In this document: positions 63,673-64,000 of the stretch, piece after piece
How the letters are laid out: each line of letters starts with the position of its first letter
How positions within the stretch are numbered: position 1 is the stretch's first letter
Assembly (NCBI RefSeq): GCF_000816145.1
Contig: NZ_CP007141.1
Coordinates: 372,001-436,000, forward strand
Length of the DNA: 64,000 nucleotides
Origin: Pseudothermotoga hypogea DSM 11164 = NBRC 106472
GTDB taxonomy: Bacteria; Thermotogota; Thermotogae; Thermotogales; DSM-5069
Reading direction: 5' to 3'
The notes under the pieces: generated by a model
Seen by the model: the letters and a program-made list of their open reading frames with translations, nothing else
What the model was told of the DNA's origin: nothing
The model's database searches: none
Translations under genes and position numbers: made by a program

Positions 63673-64000
63673 ATGCTCCTGAAGAGTTTCACCTTTCAGG
63701 GCACTGTCATCGAAATCGTTCAGGACGACATAACCAAACAGGACACCGAGGCGATCGTAAACGCCGCCAATTCCTATCTGAAACACGGCGGAGGTGTCGC
63801 GGCAGCAATCGTGCGCGCGGGAGGGGAAGAGATCCAAAGAGAAAGCGATGAATACGTGAAGACGCACGGGCCGGTTCCCGTCTCGCAAGTCGCCGTGACG
63901 AAGGCTGGAAGACTGAAGGCAAAGTACGTGTTGCACGTCGTCGGACCACGCTGGGGCGAAGGGAACGAGCACGAAAAGCTTTACATGGCGGTGCAAAACG
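63673..64000 (+). CDS. macro-domain protein, 3' end missing
   Basis: 109 residues visible from ATG 63673, behind TAGGTGGTG. The ADP-ribose-binding signatures [34 protein letters not shown] and [18 protein letters not shown] are clear. Macro domains bind or hydrolyse ADP-ribose derivatives such as O-acetyl-ADP-ribose or ADP-ribosylated macromolecules. The frame runs off the right edge; full length is usually 170-190 aa. Confidence 0.9.
   Translation, partial: MLLKSFTFQGTVIEIVQDDITKQDTEAIVNAANSYLKHGGGVAAAIVRAGGEEIQRESDEYVKTHGPVPVSQVAVTKAGRLKAKYVLHVVGPRWGEGNEHEKLYMAVQN

Overview
This 64 kb window is a compact bacterial chromosome segment, most likely from a Thermotogales bacterium and probably Pseudothermotoga-like. 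This is inferred from gene content; no 16S gene is present. The main clues are a phosphoglycerate kinase gene running into a triosephosphate isomerase frame that has no start of its own (the PGK-TIM arrangement described in Thermotoga maritima), an LptF/G-LptD fusion, many GTG/TTG starts next to strong GGAGG sites, dinucleotide-tight operons and several dipeptide-type ABC transporters. I see no phage, insertion sequence or CRISPR array.

Layout. 1-4.4 kb: the end of an HD-domain hydrolase, then a leftward operon of lytic transglycosylase, two-component pair and YqhQ-like protein. 4.4-9.3 kb: rightward dnaX-ybaB-gap-pgk-tpi. 9.2-18.8 kb: leftward operon from a PhoB/PhoR-like pair through pyrimidine-nucleoside phosphorylase, a secreted phosphodiester glycosidase, an EF-G-like GTPase, DUF503, YqeK, an LCP-like membrane protein, glutaredoxin and ComB. 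18.9-24 kb: a secreted zinc phospholipase-C-like protein, then ornithine aminotransferase, a flavoprotein and an S9 peptidase. 24-39 kb: a twelve-gene leftward housekeeping operon (asnS, ruvB, yggS, yggT, nadK, phoU, lptFD, uvrD-like, recN, phosphohexomutase, mtaD, radical SAM). 39.0-39.7 kb: a gene-free stretch with a probable structured RNA and terminator, then tRNA-Cys. 39.7-43 kb: rtcB, MFS transporter, rseC.

43-49 kb is a catabolic block: leftward hutU-oadB-korD-korA-ferritin and rightward fumarate hydratase alpha/beta followed by a chemoreceptor. Together these could feed histidine or glutamate carbon toward C4 acids and pyruvate, but korA carries a frameshift and partner subunits are missing from the window. 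50.4-57.7 kb: a dipeptide/oligopeptide ABC operon with two tandem binding proteins. 57.7-58.5 kb holds no recognisable gene. 58.5-64 kb: a histidine phosphatase, a second peptide-type ABC operon without ATPases, an OsmC-like protein and a macro-domain protein cut by the window edge.

The most interesting observations are the A9 recoding site joining PGK to TIM, the LptF/G-LptD fusion with an internal signal-peptide-like segment, the unclassified RNA before tRNA-Cys, two genes whose best start codon is ATT, and a 148-bp identical tract shared by otherwise diverged binding-protein paralogues.
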